Translations under genes and position numbers: made by a program
Notes under the pieces: generated by a model
Seen by the model: only the letters and a program-made list of their open reading frames with translations
Databases searched by the model: none
What the model was told of the DNA's origin: nothing
From: Cocos nucifera
Taxonomy: Eukaryota; Streptophyta; Magnoliopsida; Arecales; Arecaceae
DNA: 64,000 nt
Direction of reading: 5' to 3'
Assembly (NCBI GenBank): GCA_006176705.1
Contig: QRFJ01005788.1
Location: forward strand, 1 to 64,000
In this document: one piece after another, positions 35,373 through 45,956 of the stretch
How positions within the stretch are numbered: position 1 is the first letter of the stretch
Layout: each line of letters opens with the position of its first letter

Positions 35373-36736
35373 TGACAGGAACGCGATGTTGCCATGAAGA
35401 CACCGTGTTCATCAGTTTAAATCCGACTTTTTTAAATTAAAAGTTATGAAATGAGTAGTGAATCAGGTCAAATCCACAGAGAGGCAATGATTTAATTCTA
35501 AAATCTTTGATTTTTTTTATTAAAAAAAAGAAGAATTTTTGAAAAAAATTAAAGTAAAAAATAGATTTATAAATAAAAATAGAATTTAAATTATGCAAAA
35601 ATAAGCTTAGAACTAAGATCTATATTTAGATCTTAGTGGCTAACTTGCAATTAAAGAGCAACAAAGAATAATTAATTTAAAGAAGATAGAATTGAAAAGA
35701 GCGAATAAAGCTTTCTTTATTAAAATTAAAACTTAAATACCAAATTTAAATACAAGAAATTAAAGAAAAGAGAAAAAGAAAAGAAAACTAGAAGGAGATC
35801 GCAGATCAACGTAGGTGCATGAAGATGGCGTAGAAGACTGGCTCTTCTTCTTAGTACTGTAGCTTTGAAGCAACCTTCAATCCCTGAGCATTGGCTTTTC
35901 CTCTCACCAGATATATTGATTTCTGGAGGCCTGGGATCCTTTTTATAGAGCTAGGGGGACTAGAGAATTTTCTTCTAGGCAATGTGGGACTAAGGGGCTC
36001 TTTGATCGTTGAAATATGAAGAAATCTAAGTGAAAATTGGATTCAAAAGAGTCCTGAATGAATTCTGCTGCTCTAGATGAAATCTGACCGTTAATAGAAA
36101 TCCAACGGACCAAAAATCAACAAAATCGAATGTGTATCAACCTAGATCAGGTCGGATTAAATTCTGACCGTCCGACCGTGCGTCGATGGAGGCAAAGACC
36201 AAAATGCCCTATGAGCCGTGATGGATTTTCTGTAAACCCTTTAAGGGTCCAGATCCACCATGTGCCAAGCTTTGATTCGCCCATTTTTGCTGAGCTGGCA
36301 GTCCACACTATGCTGTAGACCGATGGGTGGCTTTTGGACTTGAGTCGGCTAGCATGGCTAGCTTGGCGCGCTGGCTTGGTTGGCTTGACTCGATGCGTTT
36401 GGACATGCCGACTACTGTGGCATGATGGCTTAAGCTGGCTGAGCCGTATGTAATTTTTTATTTATTTTTTTTATTTTATTTCTTTAAAAATTCATATTTT
36501 TTCTATTTTAGCTTTATTTTGCGTGAAACTTATTTCGTTATGATCAAAAAAATAAGCTCTTTCCACTGATATTAAAATTTTATTTTTTACTTTTACTATT
36601 TTTTAAATTAATTTTTTTAAATAATAAAAATATGAATTTTACAAAAATATGTATCAATTAATTATTAATTTTTAAAAATAAGCATAAATTAATTGATAAA
36701 TTGATGCTTTTATAGGTAAATTTATGGTACTTATCA
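35373..36736 (-). repeat. 3' LTR of Athila element (1364 bp)
   Basis: Minus strand starts TGATAAGTACCATAAATTTA at 36736 and ends CGTTCCTGTCA at 35373. A TATA motif (CTATAAAAAGG on the minus strand) lies at 35939-35949. A GC-richer part with repeated GGCTxGC words at 36340-36440 stands out from the AT-rich rest. Confidence 0.92.
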
Positions 36737-37942
36737 CTCCCCCCAACTTAAGCTTTGCTCGTCCTCGAGTAAAGAAAGAATTTAATTTAGATCAATTACC
36801 ATATTTCATTAAGATCCTCCTTCACAAGAATAGATCTAGGATTTAAGATCAAAAGTTTAGAAAGTATTATTACCTAAATATTGAGTTTCAGAAGTAAATT
36901 TCATGGTAGATTAATTAAAAATTTTCTTAGAGTTCATCTAAAGATTTTCAGCACTTGATTTCGTTGAATACTAACTTAGCATTTGTGTGTTGATTTAAAG
37001 GACAAACGAATCTTCTTTTATCATCTATTTTGGTTAGTTTTCTATATACTCCCAAGTTAAGTGCATGAATTAAGGTAGCTTTCACACTATTTTTTTTTTT
37101 TTAAAAAAAATTATACTGAGCATCCTGGCCTTTTCTTGTGCTGAGCATCCTGGCCTTTTCTTCACCGTTTGATGTGAACTTCTACATTTGCAGAGTTCTA
37201 GTTTGGGGCAATCCACATATACTCTATGTTTTGCACTTTTTATGTAAGAAAATAGCTCTTTTCTTAAATTCAAATTTCTTTAATTGAGTTATATATAAAT
37301 CATAAATTTTTAGTGATAATTAAATCCTTAATTATCCTTATAATCAACACCTACTATGCTTCATTATTGTGCATGTGCAATTAGAAGTGCTGTTAGCCTT
37401 TAAATGACCTAAGTAGGTTGCTAATGGTCTGACCAAGTAATATGCTTTTTAACTCGCTATCATTATTAGTTAATACTTTCTAACTTTATTACTTTTTCTA
37501 GTTTATTTTGCTTAAGATTCTCTTTCCTGAAATATGGTTTATCCAAAAAAAATTTAAAATAGTTTTAAAATTTAATTTATATATATATAAATATATTTAT
37601 TTATTTATTTATTTATTTATTTTAATTTCTTTTTCTTCCCCCCTAACTTTAATTGATATTGTCCTCAATGGGGAGGGAGAAAAAATAAAAGGGTGTAAAT
37701 TATGTTTATTCATTTAGCATGAGTCTTGAAGCTTTTGATTCTTCTCCAACTTAGCCTAAAAAGAAAATAAACTAAAAAAATAAATTAGATTCAAGGAATA
37801 TTGGGTTACCTTCCAACAAGCGCTAAGTTTAAAGTCTTCAGCCAGACTAAACAGTGATAACAGACTAACCGAGATATGTTGGTTCATAAAGAACCATGGC
37901 TTCCTCTGTAGATTCTGTGGGTAATTCCAAGAATGGTTTCAA
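36737..37942 (-). other. Athila polypurine tract and 3' untranslated region
   Basis: The minus strand has AAGTTGGGGGGAG (36737-36749) touching the LTR, a clear polypurine tract. The rest up to the pol stop is 1.2 kb of AT-rich noncoding DNA with a (TTTA)n microsatellite at about 37597-37624. Athila elements often carry a long untranslated or env-like segment here; I see no env-like frame. Small frames at 37082-37273 and 37508-37717 are low-complexity. Confidence 0.75.
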
Positions 37943-39070
37943 TTATTGACCATTAACTTTAGAAACAACACCATTGCTTGGGTTTTCAATTTCTACAGCC
38001 CCGTATGGAAAAACCTTTTTAACAAAGAAAGGTCCTATCCATCTAGACCGAAGCTTTCCAGGAAAAAGATGTAACCTTGAATCATACAAAAGAACTTTTT
38101 GTCTAGGATTGAAAGATTTTCTATGAATTGGTTGATCATGAAATACTTTCATCCATTCCTTGTATATCTTGGCATTCTCGTAAGCTTCATTTCTCAGTTC
38201 TTCTAATTCATTGATCTAAAGCTTCCTATGGTTTTCGGCTACGTCTAGGTCCATATTTAGTTTTTTTATTGCCCACATGGCTTTATATTCTAACTCAATA
38301 GGCAAGTGACATGGTTTTCCAAACATAATTCTATAGGAAGACATTCCTATGTTGGTCTTGTTGGTAGTATGGTAGGCCCAAAGTGCATCAACTAATTTCA
38401 CAGACCAATCCTTCCTATTGGCATTAACAATTTTCTCCAAGATTTGTTTGATTTGTCTATTTGATACTTTAACTTGCCCACTAGTCTGAGGATGATATCG
38501 TATGGCTAATTTATGGGTAACATTATATTTCTTCATTAATGCGATAAAAGGTCGATTGCAAAAATGTGTTCCCTGATCACTAATGATTGTTCTAGGAGTA
38601 CCAAAGTGAGAGAAAATATTTTCCTTAAGAAATTTAACGACCACTTTGCTATCATTGGATTTACATGGAATAGCTTCTACCCACTTAGAAACATAATCAA
38701 CAGCCACTAAGATATACTCATTTCTAAAGAAATTCAAAAATGGTCCCATAAAATCAATTCCCCAGAGATCAAAAATTTTAACTACCAAGATTAGATTAAG
38801 TGGCATCATATCTCTCTTTGTAATCTGACCCATTTGTTGGCGTCGATCACAACTTTTATAGTACACATGTGCATCCTTAAATAAATTAGGCCAATAAAAT
38901 CTACATTGAAGTACTTTGGCAGCAGTCTTCTTGGATGTGAAATGACCAGCACATGTTTGGTCATGACAAAATGACAGAATACTTTTAACCTCATTATCAA
39001 GGACACACCTCCTAATGATCTAATCAGAACACTGTTTAAACATATATGGATCATCCCAAATGAAATACTT
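37943..39070 (-). pseudogene. pol: Athila integrase remnant, catalytic Glu replaced by Lys
   Basis: The zinc-binding N-terminus is read in broken frames at 38806-39054. The 216-codon stretch 38866-38216 holds the core: Asp in WGIDFMGPF (residue 38), Asp in IISDQGTHF (residue 97), and Lys in QVKVSNRQIK (residue 133), exactly where the third acidic residue of D,D35E should be. The codon is AAA, one transition from GAA. One stop near 38216 separates the C-terminal end 38152-37943 (RWIGPFFVKKVFPYGAVEI), which finishes pol. Confidence 0.88.
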
Positions 39071-39073
39071 TAC

Positions 39074-39736
39074 TTAGAAAAAGAATTTGTGTTTATCCTG
39101 ACTAGTCCAACGAGAAGGCACTTTACCAATGGCTAAATAATTCATAATATCTGCATACCAAGATTCAGTGGACACTGACATGAGTTGTTCATCTAGAAAA
39201 TACTCATTGATAGGTGGTTCGTTAGATGGCACAACTATGATTTGGGACAAGTGATCAGCAACTGCATTCTCTGTCCCTTTCTTATCTTTAACTTTTAGGT
39301 CAAATTCTTGAAGGAGCAAGATCCATCAGATTAAACGTGCCTTAGCATCTTTCTTTGCTAGGAGATGTCTAATGGCTGAGTGATCAGTATAGACAATAAC
39401 ATGAGATCCAACCAAACAGAACCTGAATTTTTCTAGGATAAAGACAATAGCTAAGAATTCCTTCTCCGTGGTGGTGTAATTAAGCTGCGCATCATTTAAT
39501 ATTTTGCTTGCATAATAAATAACCTTCGACAGCTTATTGATTTTTTGACCTAAGACTGCACCTACAACATGATCAGATGCATCACACATGAGCTCAAAAG
39601 GTTCGGTCCAGATAGGTGGATGAATAATGGGGATTGAAATGAGTGCCTTTTTAAGGAATTCAAAAGACTCAAGGCACTTAGAAGTAAACTCAAATTTTGC
39701 TTCTTTTGCTAACAAGTTTGTCAACGGGCGAGTCAC
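39074..39736 (-). pseudogene. pol: Athila RNase H remnant
   Basis: 39736-39326 is open and shows PFELMCDASDHVVGAVLGQ, YTTTEKEFLAIVF and VIVYTDHSAIRHLL, the three first acidic positions of a gypsy RNase H. After one stop, 39319-39074 continues with LLQEFDLKVKDKKGTENAVA and the last Asp in ADHLS. The order RT, RNase H, integrase is gypsy-type. Confidence 0.85.
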
Positions 39737-40815
39737 TTTGCTAAAATCGGGTATGAACCTTTTATAAAATCTAGCATGTCCTAAGATGAACGAATTTCTT
39801 TAACATACTTGGGTGGTGGAAGACTTGCAATCAGGTCAACTTTGGCCTTGTCAACTTCTATTCCTTTTTTTGAAATTACATGGCCAAGGACTATACCTTC
39901 TCTGACCATGAATTGACATTTTTTTCAATTAAGAACCAAATGCTTCTTCTTACATCTTTCTAGAACAAGTCTTAGATGGTTTAAGCATTCAGAGAAGATA
40001 GGTCCAAAGATAGAAAAGTCATCCATAAAAATTTTTAGAAATCATTCAATCATATCGAAAAATATGCTGATCATACATCTTTGGAAGGTTGCTGAAGCAT
40101 TACATAGTCCAAAGGGCATACGCCTATAAGCAAAGGTTCCGAATGGGCAGGTGAATGTGGTCTTTTCCTGATCTTCAGGGGCTATGGGGATCTGATTATA
40201 ACCAGAGTATCCATCTAGAAAATAGTAAAATTCTTGTCCAGCTAATTTTTCCAACATTTGATCAATAAATAGCAAAGGAAAGTGATCTTTTTTTGTGGCT
40301 GCATTCAATTTCCTATAATCTTTAATGACCCTCTATCCCGTTTGGATCCTAGTTGGGATAAGTTCATCAGCATCATTCTGGACTACTGTTATCCCAAATT
40401 TCTTTGATATCACTTGTATAGGGCTTACCCACGAACTATCAGAAATGGGGTAAATAATTTCATTATCCAACAACTTCAAAATTTCCTTTTTGACTACATC
40501 CTTCATGGCTGGGTTTAATCTTCTTTGGGCATCTCGAGTTGGTTTAGTCTCTTCCTCTAGGTGTATCCTATGTTGAACTATGGAAGAACTTATTCCTTTA
40601 ATGTCTGCCATGGTCCAGCCTATTGCTTCTCGATTTTCTCTTAAGACTATTAATAATTCCTCTTCTTGGTTAGGATTTAGGTCTGATGCAATAATTATAG
40701 GCAAGGTTTTCTCTAGACCTAAATATACATACTCGAGGTGCTTAGGAAGAGGTTTCAACTCTACTTTGGGTGCCTCTTCTTTTGATGACTCAGGTGATGG
40801 TTTAGTCATTTCCAT
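39737..40815 (-). pseudogene. pol: Athila reverse transcriptase remnant
   Basis: 40815-40333 holds the region upstream of RT and its start (HRIHLEEETKPTRDAQRRLN, MKDVVKKEILKLLDNEIIYP, SSWVSPIQVISKK). A frame change leads to 40308-40042 with YYFLDGYSGYNQIPIAPED and MPFGLCNASATFQRCM. Just past a stop the active site FMDD is intact at 40018-40029. The remaining part to 39737 has several stops. Confidence 0.87.
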
Positions 40816-41575
40816 GGATGGTTCAGTAGGAGGCTCCCATCTCTGGCCATTTTTATTATCTTCAAGTATTTTACTTAGATTCTGACATTCATGGGTTGGC
40901 CAGATACTAGATTCAAGATCAACTTTCTCATCGCTAATGTCTATGGGTTCATAAATTTCATGTTGGACTATACTTACATTAGCATGCTTAGCAGATTTCT
41001 ATTCTAAATTGAAAATATTCAGCTCGATAGTCATGTTTCCAAAAGATAGTTTCATAAGTCCATTTCGATAATTAATTTCAACAGTAGCTAGGAATGGTCT
41101 TCCTAAAATCACTGAAATTTGACCCTTAGGATTTGATATTGGCTCAGTCTCCAAAATGACAAAATCAATTGGAAAGATAAAACTTCCAACCTTAATCAAA
41201 ACATCTTCTACCATTTTCTTGGGGATTCTAAAATATCGGTCTGCTAATTATAATGTGATCCCTGTTGGCTGAATAGGACAAAATATTTACACTAGCCCCT
41301 AAATCAAGTAACGCCTTCTCAATATGGGTTTCTCCTATGACACATGAAATTATTGGAGAACCTGGGTCCTTGTACTTTATAGGCATATGACTTAACAAAT
41401 ATGAACTCACACCTGCTACTAAGAAAGCTCTCTTTGGCACGTTAGTCATCTTTTTCCTGGTGCAAAGATCTTTTAAGAATTTGGCATAAGTCAGAACTTG
41501 TTGGATCATGTCTAGTAGAGAAATGTTTACTTGAACTTGCTTAAATATCTCTAATATTTTGTCTAAATATTTCAA
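40816..41575 (-). pseudogene. pol: Athila protease remnant
   Basis: 41575-41228 includes PKRAFLVAGVSSYLLSHMP and the protease site ALLDLGASVNILSYS, with D-L-G-A in place. A small frameshift near 41225 leads to 41214-40999 (MVEDVLIKVGSFIFPIDFVI, then SVILGRPFLATVEINYRNGL, LSFGNMTIELNIF), the C-terminal half of the domain. The rest to 40816 links to RT. Confidence 0.85.
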
Positions 41576-42340
41576 TTATTTATTAGACCTTAATCAATTC
41601 GGAAAAGGAGCTCTAGAGATTGTGGTCATCTGGTTTGGTGCACTATCAGTTTCAGGAGCTTGAGTTTGTAAGGTAGATTGTTCATTAAGTGGCTCAAAAG
41701 ATTCAGCACTCGAATCTTCTCTAGTGTTAGGTGTATTTACTTTATTATCCACTTATTTTTCTGATCTCAAGGAATGAATAGCATTAACTTGATTAACCTG
41801 GTTTCCTTGGGATGGTCTACCATTTTGATTTCTTGGGTTGGGCTTAGGTTGGCTAGGTAGCCTACCTCGTTCACGTTCACTTATGGTAGATGCTAGCTAA
41901 CTCACTTGCATTTCTAAGTGGGCTATGGCCTGAGAATTTCAATTCAGAATTTGGCCCTTGGTTTGCATTAAATTGCTTAAGGTGGTATTGGTGTCAATAT
42001 TAGATTTGGCTAGGGCTTCCAGGCTTTTCTCTAAAGAAAAAAATTTCTTTTCATTAATATTAAAGCCTGGTGGTGGCAGGGTGTTTGTCATAGGATTAGG
42101 CTGCTGATTGAAACTTGGACTGCCTACATTTGGATTTTGTGACCATGAAAAATTTGGATGATTCCACCAACCTGGGTTACAGGTAGGTGCATAGGGATTA
42201 TTCAATGGTCTTTGATATGTGGCATTCACTTGTGCATATCCATTATCTGATTGGTTCACAACGAGGGGACATTCCTCAAGGACATGGTCTGGTGCATTAC
42301 ATCTATTGCACATGGGTGCAAATATTTGGTTCACATTGGC
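41576..42340 (-). pseudogene. gag: Athila gag C-terminal region with CCHC knuckle
   Basis: 42334-41939 begins with MCNRCNAPDHVLEECPLV, a C-x2-C-x4-H-x4-C zinc knuckle that would bind element RNA, followed by an Asn/Pro/Trp-rich tail (NPYAPTCNPGWWNHPNFSW). Beyond 41939 to 41576 the linker to protease is broken by stops. Confidence 0.8.
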
Positions 42341-43198
42341 TGGTCTCTAAAGTTCTAAGGCCTCTAGCCTACATGTCAAAGTTGCAATTTTGGCTTCTGC
42401 AGCTAGGAAGGTTTGAATTTGGCATATTCCACCTCTTGAAGGTGTAGATTTTTTTGGTTCCTAGTTATTTTCCATTGTAAACTTTTTTCAGCTAGGTCTT
42501 CTAAAAATTATCAGGCTTCATTTGGTTCTTTGTACATAAATTGTCCCTAGCACATGAATTCTAGCATTGTTCGGGAATTTGAATCCAACCCTTCATAAAT
42601 TATTTGGTATAGCCTCCAAGTTTCTATTTCATGGAGTGGGCATTGAGTCAAAAGGTTCTTGAATCGGTCGAAGTATTTCCAAAATAATTCGCTAGCTAGT
42701 TGATAGAATTGGTTTATTTCATTTCTAATTCTAGCTATTTTGTGATGAGGAAAATACTTTTTAAAAAATATTCTCACAAAGTCTTCCCAGGTCATGATAA
42801 ATTGACTTGAAAGACTATAAAGCCACTTTTTGGCATTATCCTTAAGGACAAAATTGATTAATCTTAGTTTGATTTCGTCCTCTAACAATTATTGTAGTTT
42901 TATGATTGCACAAACCTCTTCAAATTCCCTAATGAATATATATACATCCTCTATTTCCATGAATTTTGGAAGCATGTTAATGATTTTGAGGTTTAATTTC
43001 AAAATTGTTTGCTATGGGTTGGGGCAACCTGATACAAGAGGGTTGGATAAAACCAACTGGATAATATAAGTCCTTAAGGATTTGAGGCTGAGACTGATTT
43101 GCTAAATCCATTGAGATTGTAGGATCTGAAATAGGAACTAAATCCATTTTGACTAGTCGACCTGAAATCCTTCTCCACATCGGTGTTGGAAAATTCAC
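42341..43198 (-). pseudogene. gag: Athila gag core remnant
   Basis: 42888-42547 reads the gag core (LRLINFVLKDNAKKWLYSL, WEDFVRIFFKKYFPHHK, RIRNEINQFYQ, LLTQCPLHEIETWRLYQ), the pattern of Athila gag. The N-terminal part is at 43198-42977 and is joined only through a frame change near 42900-42977. ATG 43198 is a plausible start but may be internal. Confidence 0.82.
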
Positions 43199-43288
43199 TA
43201 TATTCTCAATGTCCTCAATCTTTTTTTTTAATTTTATATTATTTTTTTAACTCTTTTTTTTGAAGTTCTAAGTTAATTCACCCTTTTC

Positions 43289-43340
43289 ATATCCTAGGAC
43301 AACCATGCAATATAACTTCCCATTATGCCAGGGCAACCTT
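43289..43340 (-). other. Leader module 2, shared with copia D leader
   Basis: Minus strand: AAGGTTGCCCTGGCATAATG, then GGTTGTCCTAGGATA after a short gap. D has AAGGTTGCCCTAACATAGTG and GGTTGTCCTAGAATA at 56380-56439. Each module has a direct GGTTGYCCT pair. In Athila it lies on the gag side of module 1, and in D on the primer-site side, so the order is swapped. Confidence 0.65.
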
Positions 43341-43489
43341 ATGTCAGGATAATAGAGATTAAAAATACCTAAAGTAAAAATTTTTATTTTCAAATAAATT
43401 AGTCTTAACCTAAGATTAGCCTAGACCTAGACAGCTCCTAGCTATTCCAAGTCAGCCTTCAAGCACTCTAAGTGTAGGATCAGCCAATC

Positions 43490-43660
43490 AACTAGCCAGG
43501 TAAGTGTAAGATCGGTGGGAGTCCCCTTATTGCTTGCCTTAGACACCAATTGTGCTTGGTCAGGTAAGCGAACGAAACCAATTAAGTAACCACCTTCCTT
43601 CGAGCCTAGTCATCCCTGAACCACTTTCCTAGACATCAGTTAAATTGATTAATCCTAACC
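43490..43660 (-). other. Leader module 1, shared with copia D leader
   Basis: On the minus strand it includes TTAATTGGTT, ACCTGACCAA, ATTGGTGTCTAAGG and GGGGACTCCCACC. The same words in the same order and spacing occur on the minus strand at 56035-56185 in D. Over the best 72 bases I estimate about four in five bases agree. The two elements are of different superfamilies. Function unknown; packaging or structural RNA is only a guess. Confidence 0.65.
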
Positions 43661-44258
43661 CATTTCAACTCTAAGGTTTTCTTGTCCTATTAAGCTCGAA
43701 TATCCTTAAGGGTCGATGTCTAATTGATTTTAAGAGTTAAGATTTGGGTTAATGCAATATGAGGGTTGGTTGTTTATGGGCTAAGAAATGATGATTAAAT
43801 CCCCACCTTATCTTGTTTAATGGATTGTGCCCTTAAATTGATTCAATATGATATGCATATTCAGATTTTCAAGCAAGAAGTTCTATGCAATTTAAACTAG
43901 ATGCATGCAACTAATTGAATTCTGAAAGGCTTACCTTGCCTCCAGCAATCACCAAAAAAAATAAATTAAAATTGATATGATGGATGCTCCAAATAATTAG
44001 GATTTCTAATCTTGTGATGAGATTTTTAATTAGATTTAAGTAGATAATTTTTAATTAATTTAAAAATAAAGTAAATATTAAAAATAAGAAAAGAGATTTA
44101 AGATTTAGGAATGATCTCACCAAATAGGATTGAAGTTTTGTTCGTGCCCAAATCTTCTTTGCTCTTTTCTCTTTTTTTCTATAAAATAAACAAGAAAATT
44201 AATTAGTAGGCAATTAAAAAAATAAAAAAATGAGAAAATTTTAATTTTTATGCCTCTC

Positions 44259-44278
44259 CGATAACGGCACCAAAAACT
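44259..44278 (-). other. Athila primer binding site
   Basis: The minus strand reads AGTTTTTGGTGCCGTTATCG right after the LTR. This resembles the TGGCGCCGTTGCCGGGG site usual in Athila elements (tRNA-Asp type), with several changes. Confidence 0.75.
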
Positions 44279-45640
44279 TGATAGAAATGCGATATTGTCG
44301 TGAAGACACCGTGTTCATCAGTTTAAATTTGATTTTTTTAAATTAAAAGTTATGAAGAGAGTAGTGAGTCGAGTCAAATCCACAGAGAGGCAATGATTTA
44401 GTTCTAAAATTTTTTATTTTTTTCTTATAAAAAAAGAAAAGAAGAATTTTTGAAAAAAAAATTAAAGTGGAAAATAGATTTATAAATAAAAGTAGAATTT
44501 AAATTATGCAAAAATAAGCTTAGAACTAAGATCTATTATTTAGATCTTAGTGGCTACTTGCAATTAAAGAGCAATAAAGAATAATTAATTTAAAGAGCTA
44601 GAATTGAAAAGAGCAATAAAGCTTTCTTTATTAAAATTAAAACTCAAATGCAGAATTTAAATACAAAAACCTAAAGAAATGAAAAGAAAAAAAAAACTAG
44701 AAGAAGATTGCAGATCAGCATAGGCATGGAGATGGCATAGAAGACTGGCTCTTCTTCTTAGTACTGTAGCTCTGAAGCAACCTTCAACCCTGAGCTTGGC
44801 TTCCCTCTCACCAAATCTATTGATTTTTGGAGGCCTGGGGTCCTTTTTATAGAGCTAGGGGGCCTGGAGAGTTTTCTTCTAGGCAATGTGGAACTAAGGG
44901 GCTCTTTGATCGTTGAAATATAAAGAAATCTGAGTAAAAATCGAATTAAAAAGAGTCCTAAATGAATTCTACTGCTCTAGATGAAATCTGACCATTAATA
45001 GAAATCCAACGGACCAAAAATCATCAAAATCGAATGTGTATTAGCCCAGATTAGGTCAGATTAAATTCTCACCGTCCGATCGCACGTCGATGGACGAAAT
45101 GACCAAAATGCCCTATGAGCCATGATAGATTTTCTGTAAACCCTTTAAGGATCTAGGTCCACCACGTGGTAAGCTTTGATTCGCCCATTTTTGCTGAGCT
45201 GGTGGTCCACAGTATGCTGTAGACCGATGGGTGGCTTCTGGGCTTGAGTCGGCTAGCGTGGCAAGCTTGGCGCGCCGACTTGGTTGGCTTGGCTCGGCGT
45301 GTTTGGACGCGCTGGCTGCTGCGGCATGGCAGCTTGAACCGACTGAGCCGTATATAATTTTTCATTTAATTTTTTTTTATTTTATTTCTTTAGAAATTCA
45401 TATCTTTTTCATTTTAGCCCCGTTTTGCTCGAAACTTATTTCATTGTGATCAAAAAAATAATCTCTTTCCACTGATATTAAAATTTTATTTTTTATTTTT
45501 ATCATTTTTTAATTAATTTTTTAATTAATAAAAATATGAATTTCTCAAAAATATGTATTAATTAATTATTAATTCTTAAAAATAAGTATAAATTAATTGA
45601 TAAATTGATGCTTTTATAGGTAAATTTATGGTACTTATCA
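44279..45640 (-). repeat. 5' LTR of Athila element (1362 bp)
   Basis: Ends TGATAAGTACC at 45640 and CATTTCTATCA at 44279 on the minus strand, pairing with 35373-36736. The probable TATA box (CTATAAAAAGGA on the minus strand) is at 44842-44853. The LTR contains no gene; the frames at 45153-45449 lie in the GC-richer part. Confidence 0.92.
44842..44853 (-). promoter_or_regulatory. Probable TATA box in Athila 5' LTR
   Basis: CTATAAAAAGGA on the minus strand, conserved in the 3' LTR at the equivalent place. It would drive the element's genomic RNA. Inferred. Confidence 0.55.
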
Positions 45641-45956
45641 ATATACCTATACATGGACCGAAATCCTAACCCGTAAAAAACTCACTAGGCTAACCTAATC
45701 TAAATGCACTCACCTAACCCATGTACACCCATGGTCTGATCATGCACTCAATTCCATGGATCCAAATCTAGTCCAAACTCTGAGTAGCCCCCCATGAGAC
45801 CCAAACTAGGGCCTTATGATCGTGGAGGGCTGAACCTCCATCCTAGGACCAAAATCGGTCCTAGCCCTAGAACCACACATGTCCTAGTCTCTCAAAGCCA
45901 ACATCCTGACTCCTCCAGTGACCTCCTAAGATTTGAGAGTATCACTAATCCTAACA
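45641..45956 (-). repeat. Copia LTR F, right half, minus orientation
   Basis: Minus strand starts TGTTAGGATTAGTGATAC at 45956. It is preceded on that strand by a polypurine tract (AAGGTGGAGAT at 45957-45967), so this is the start of a 3' LTR. It mirrors the left half at 34912. Athila sits between the two halves with its target duplication intact, so they were adjacent and inverted before that insertion. Confidence 0.65.

Larger units (their letters stand above)
43199..44258 (-). other. Athila untranslated leader
   Basis: About 1.06 kb between primer site and gag. It has no open frame of note and holds two modules that also occur in the leader of copia D (listed separately). Confidence 0.7.
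35373..45640 (-). mobile_element. Complete Ty3/gypsy Athila-type element
   Basis: LTRs at 35373-36736 and 44279-45640, with atata on both outer sides (35368-35372 and 45641-45645). On the minus strand the order is 5' LTR, primer site, leader, gag, protease, RT, RNase H, integrase, polypurine tract, 3' LTR. The WGIDFMGPF integrase and the gag style mark the Athila lineage, which is plant-specific. The LTRs differ by under a tenth by eye. The coding region has stops and at least three frameshifts. Confidence 0.93.

Noticed and set aside
35125..35397. 90-codon plus-strand frame with a Cys/Arg/Pro-rich middle
   Set aside because: Runs through the left half of LTR F into the Athila LTR, across an insertion border.
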